This document shows positions 62,547-64,000 of a stretch of DNA of 64,000 nucleotides, in pieces; the stretch's first letter is position 1, and each line of letters starts with the position of its first letter. The stretch covers positions 307,390 to 371,389 of the forward strand of contig NZ_JAEULM010000019.1 of assembly GCF_016793825.1 (NCBI RefSeq). The letters are read 5' to 3'. Below the pieces are notes generated by a model, which worked only from the letters and a program-made list of their open reading frames with translations, searched no databases and was not told the origin of the DNA. A program made the position numbers and the translations under genes. The stretch is from Sphingopyxis sp. (GTDB lineage: Bacteria; Pseudomonadota; Alphaproteobacteria; Sphingomonadales; Sphingomonadaceae).

Positions 62547-62616
62547 GATTCATCCCTTCCGATCATCGCCCGGTCGTCCCTATCGCGCCCTCCCTCAAAA
62601 GCAATCGTCCGCCACC

Positions 62617-62645
62617 TTGCATTGCCGCAGAATCGTTGCTAGGCG
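62617..62645 (+). promoter_or_regulatory. Putative promoter of the F1-ATPase operon
   Basis: TTGCAT (62617-62622), 17-base spacer, TAGGCG (62640-62645), about 95 bases before the atpH start. Confidence 0.4.
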
Positions 62646-62665
62646 CGCCGCGACTTCGCTGCGGA

Positions 62666-62684
62666 GGATATTTTCCGAATATCC
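62666..62684. promoter_or_regulatory. Stem-loop in the atpH leader
   Basis: GGATATT (62666-62672) and AATATCC (62678-62684) form a perfect 7-bp hairpin with a 5-base loop in the presumed 5' leader. Confidence 0.5.
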
Positions 62685-62738
62685 GCCAAATCCCGCGCGA
62701 CCCATCCCCCACGGGATAGCAACAAAGGACTTTCACGC

Positions 62739-63305
62739 GTGGAGAATTCCGGCGGCATTCAGGGCAACATCACGGCAGGCCTCGCCGGCCGCTATGCGGT
62801 CGCTTTGTTCGATCTGGCGCGCGAATCGAACGCGATCGACGCGGTCGCCCAGAGCCTCGCTGACCTCCGCGCAGGCCTTGCCGAATCGGCCGACCTGTCG
62901 GCGCTGATTGCCAGCCCCGTCGTCGGCCGCACCGACGCCGCGAAGGCGATCGCCGCCGTCGGCAAGGCGATGAAGCTCGATTCGCTGACCGCAAAATTCC
63001 TCGGCGTGCTCGCCGAAAACCGCCGCCTCGCCGACCTGCCGAAAATGATCGACGCTTACGACGCGATCGTCGCCGACCACCGCGGCGAAGTGACCGCCAA
63101 GGTCACCAGCGCGCACCCGCTGACCGCCGAGCAGCTCAAGACGCTGACGGCGAACCTCAAAACCCGTGTCGGCCGCGATGTCGCGGTCGCCACCACCGTC
63201 GATCCCGCCATCCTCGGCGGCCTCGTCGTCCAGCTGGGCAGCCAGCTGATCGACGGGAGCATCCGTACCCGTCTCAATAGCTTCGCGACTGCGATGAAAG
63301 GCTGA
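62739..63305 (+). CDS. atpH: F1F0 ATP synthase subunit delta
   Basis: Delta subunit that joins F1 to the stator stalk; 188 residues. The start is GTG at 62739, 9 bases after AAAGGA. Blocks: ITAGLAGRYAVALFDLARES (N-terminal helical domain) and GRDVAVATTVDPAILGGLVVQLGSQLIDGSIRTRLNSF, the family's C-terminal signature. It is first in the F1 cluster, as in other alphaproteobacteria where F0 genes are elsewhere. Confidence 0.97.
   Translation: MENSGGIQGNITAGLAGRYAVALFDLARESNAIDAVAQSLADLRAGLAESADLSALIASPVVGRTDAAKAIAAVGKAMKLDSLTAKFLGVLAENRRLADLPKMIDAYDAIVADHRGEVTAKVTSAHPLTAEQLKTLTANLKTRVGRDVAVATTVDPAILGGLVVQLGSQLIDGSIRTRLNSFATAMKG

Positions 63306-64000
<695 letters not shown>

Overview
The window is about 65% GC, with densely packed genes. 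It looks like a chromosomal core segment of a sphingomonad alphaproteobacterium (Sphingopyxis-like is my best guess). The reasons are the PckA-ChvI-ChvG-HprK-RapZ-EIIA-HPr gene order, an Oar-type TonB-dependent receptor, a SUV3-like helicase next to an S4 protein, the separate clpP and clpX genes, and atpH-atpA in the alphaproteobacterial F1 order. I see no rRNA, tRNA, prophage, integrase, insertion sequence or CRISPR array. No gap between genes exceeds 300 bases.

Layout. 1-6.1 kb: a GGDEF-EAL cyclic-di-GMP protein, then a tightly overlapping dapF-mtaB-ftsY-ispZ operon and a small membrane protein. 6.1-11.6 kb (minus strand): an M23 peptidase, and hemB followed by a fused membrane/spermidine-synthase protein and a gamma-carbonic anhydrase. 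11.9-17.7 kb: SUV3-like helicase, S4 RNA-binding protein, FdxA ferredoxin behind a possible Fur box, ClpP and ClpX. 18-21.4 kb: a large TonB-dependent receptor. 21.5-26.8 kb: SufE, then a phage-shock (Psp) locus. 26.9-33 kb: L21/L27 ribosomal genes, a GNAT acetyltransferase and several proteins of poorly known families. 33-40.2 kb: pckA and the ChvGI/HprK/RapZ/PTS block. 40.4-44 kb: envelope proteins, RmuC and a copper chaperone. 44.1-47.3 kb: dnaK and dnaJ. 47.5-52.1 kb: a patatin-like protein divergent from priA. 52.2-56.2 kb: two related HExxH-TPR metallopeptidase-like proteins flanking a PEP-mutase-family gene. 56.2-62.5 kb: Ada, DUF1203, DUF2306, a membrane-anchored trypsin-like protease and two hydrolases. 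62.7-64 kb: start of the F1-ATPase operon (atpH, atpA cut by the window end).

The most unusual part is the Psp locus at 22.5-26.8 kb. PspF (AAA+ enhancer-binding protein) is divergent from an operon that starts at a good sigma-54 promoter. The operon runs: 46-residue peptide, pspA, pspB, pspC, then five further small proteins. All five have one N-terminal membrane segment and a cytoplasmic coil, and four of them share the LERI-type coil signature of PspB. Two 17-bp near-palindromic direct repeats, one overlapping the pspF start codon, sit at enhancer distance from the promoter. I read this as an expanded, multi-adaptor envelope-stress system that also lets PspF regulate itself.

Other structure worth noting: a family of composite palindromic repeats in intergenic spaces (6.1, 26.8 and 47.4 kb), a pair of near-identical palindromes between dnaK and dnaJ, and a probable internally deleted P-loop kinase remnant at 61.8 kb.
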